Below, one piece after another: positions 5,937-6,142 of a stretch of 6,142 nt of DNA. Source of the stretch: an uncultured Eubacteriales bacterium (GTDB lineage Bacteria > Bacillota > Clostridia > Oscillospirales > Acutalibacteraceae). A program made the translations under genes and the position numbers. The stretch spans positions 1 to 6,142 of the forward strand of contig ONRO01000057.1 of NCBI GenBank assembly GCA_900320235.1, in the 5' to 3' direction. The notes under the pieces were generated by a model, which was not told the origin of the DNA, ran no database searches, and worked only from the letters and a program-made list of their open reading frames with translations. Each line of letters begins with the position of its first letter. Positions within the stretch are counted from its first letter, which is position 1.

Positions 5937-6142
5937 GCCGGCGGTACAATAACAAGTCCTGTTTTTTCATCAAGTCCGAATATGATGTTCATATTCTGTA
6001 TTGCCTGACCGGCTGCACCCTTAACCATATTATCAATTGCTGAAATAGCAACAAGTGTATTTGTACGCTTATCATGATGCAATGAGATATCACAGAAATT
6101 TGAATATTTTATATTATGGATATCTGCATTTGCTCCATCCGG
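5930..6142 (-). CDS. argC: N-acetyl-gamma-glutamyl-phosphate reductase, C-terminal fragment (cut by window edge)
   Basis: This is the last 70 codons of an open frame that enters from the right edge and stops with TGA at 5930-5932. ArgC reduces N-acetylglutamyl phosphate to the semialdehyde with NADPH in the cytoplasm, the third step of arginine synthesis. The fragment carries the conserved C-terminal signature of the family: SNFCDIS, then SAIDNMVKGAAGQAIQNMN and FGLDEKTGL, ending VPPAF. The NADPH-binding Rossmann part and the catalytic cysteine and histidine would lie upstream, outside the window. It is the first arg gene seen here, 104 nt upstream of argJ on the same strand, matching the usual argC-argJ-argB order. 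The truncation is an edge effect and not a sign of a broken gene. The identification rests on the motif and the context. Confidence 0.95.
   Translation of the reverse strand, partial: PDGANADIHNIKYSNFCDISLHHDKRTNTLVAISAIDNMVKGAAGQAIQNMNIIFGLDEKTGLVIVPPAF

Noticed and set aside
5930..6142. argC as a pseudogene fragment
   Set aside because: The frame is intact to the window edge and in register with the family C-terminus, so the shortness is due to the window boundary.

Overview
The window holds most of an arginine biosynthesis operon. All genes lie on the minus strand, so transcription runs from the right end of the window to the left. Low-GC coding sequence, strong AGGAGG-type ribosome binding sites, the argC-J-B-D-F order and an arginine-sensitive type of ArgB all suggest a Gram-positive Clostridia member. 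A Ruminococcus-like (Oscillospiraceae) gut anaerobe fits best, but the genus is inferred from general protein resemblance, not from a search.

Layout in transcription order: the 3' end of argC (5930-6142, cut by the window edge); a 104-nt gap with two hairpins; argJ with a TTG start (4602-5825 plus its stop); argB (start at 4582); a small two-helix membrane protein of DUF3592 type (3270-3695); argD (2043-3218); and argF (start at 1980). A GC-rich hairpin follows (1039-1057), then a gene for an ATP-grasp protein of the sugar-transfer-associated type (9-1010). Every plus-strand reading frame overlaps one of these genes antisense and has no credible start context. No tRNA, rRNA, CRISPR array or insertion sequence was seen.

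Together ArgJ, ArgB, ArgC, ArgD and ArgF cover the path from glutamate to citrulline. ArgJ makes N-acetylglutamate by recycling the acetyl group of N-acetylornithine, ArgB phosphorylates it, ArgC reduces it, ArgD transaminates it, ArgJ releases ornithine and ArgF carbamoylates ornithine. The argG/argH genes for the last two steps and the carbamoyl phosphate synthetase genes are not in the window. The operon promoter, and any ArgR operator or leader element, would lie upstream of argC, outside the window.

This is mostly ordinary primary metabolism and I do not see a new system. The points worth a second look are the unrelated membrane gene between argB and argD, the paired hairpins between argC and argJ, the odd polarity of the hairpin after argF, and the ATP-grasp gene behind it. 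Three start sites also deserve attention: two upstream extensions that should be trimmed (argB, argF) and one TTG start (argJ).
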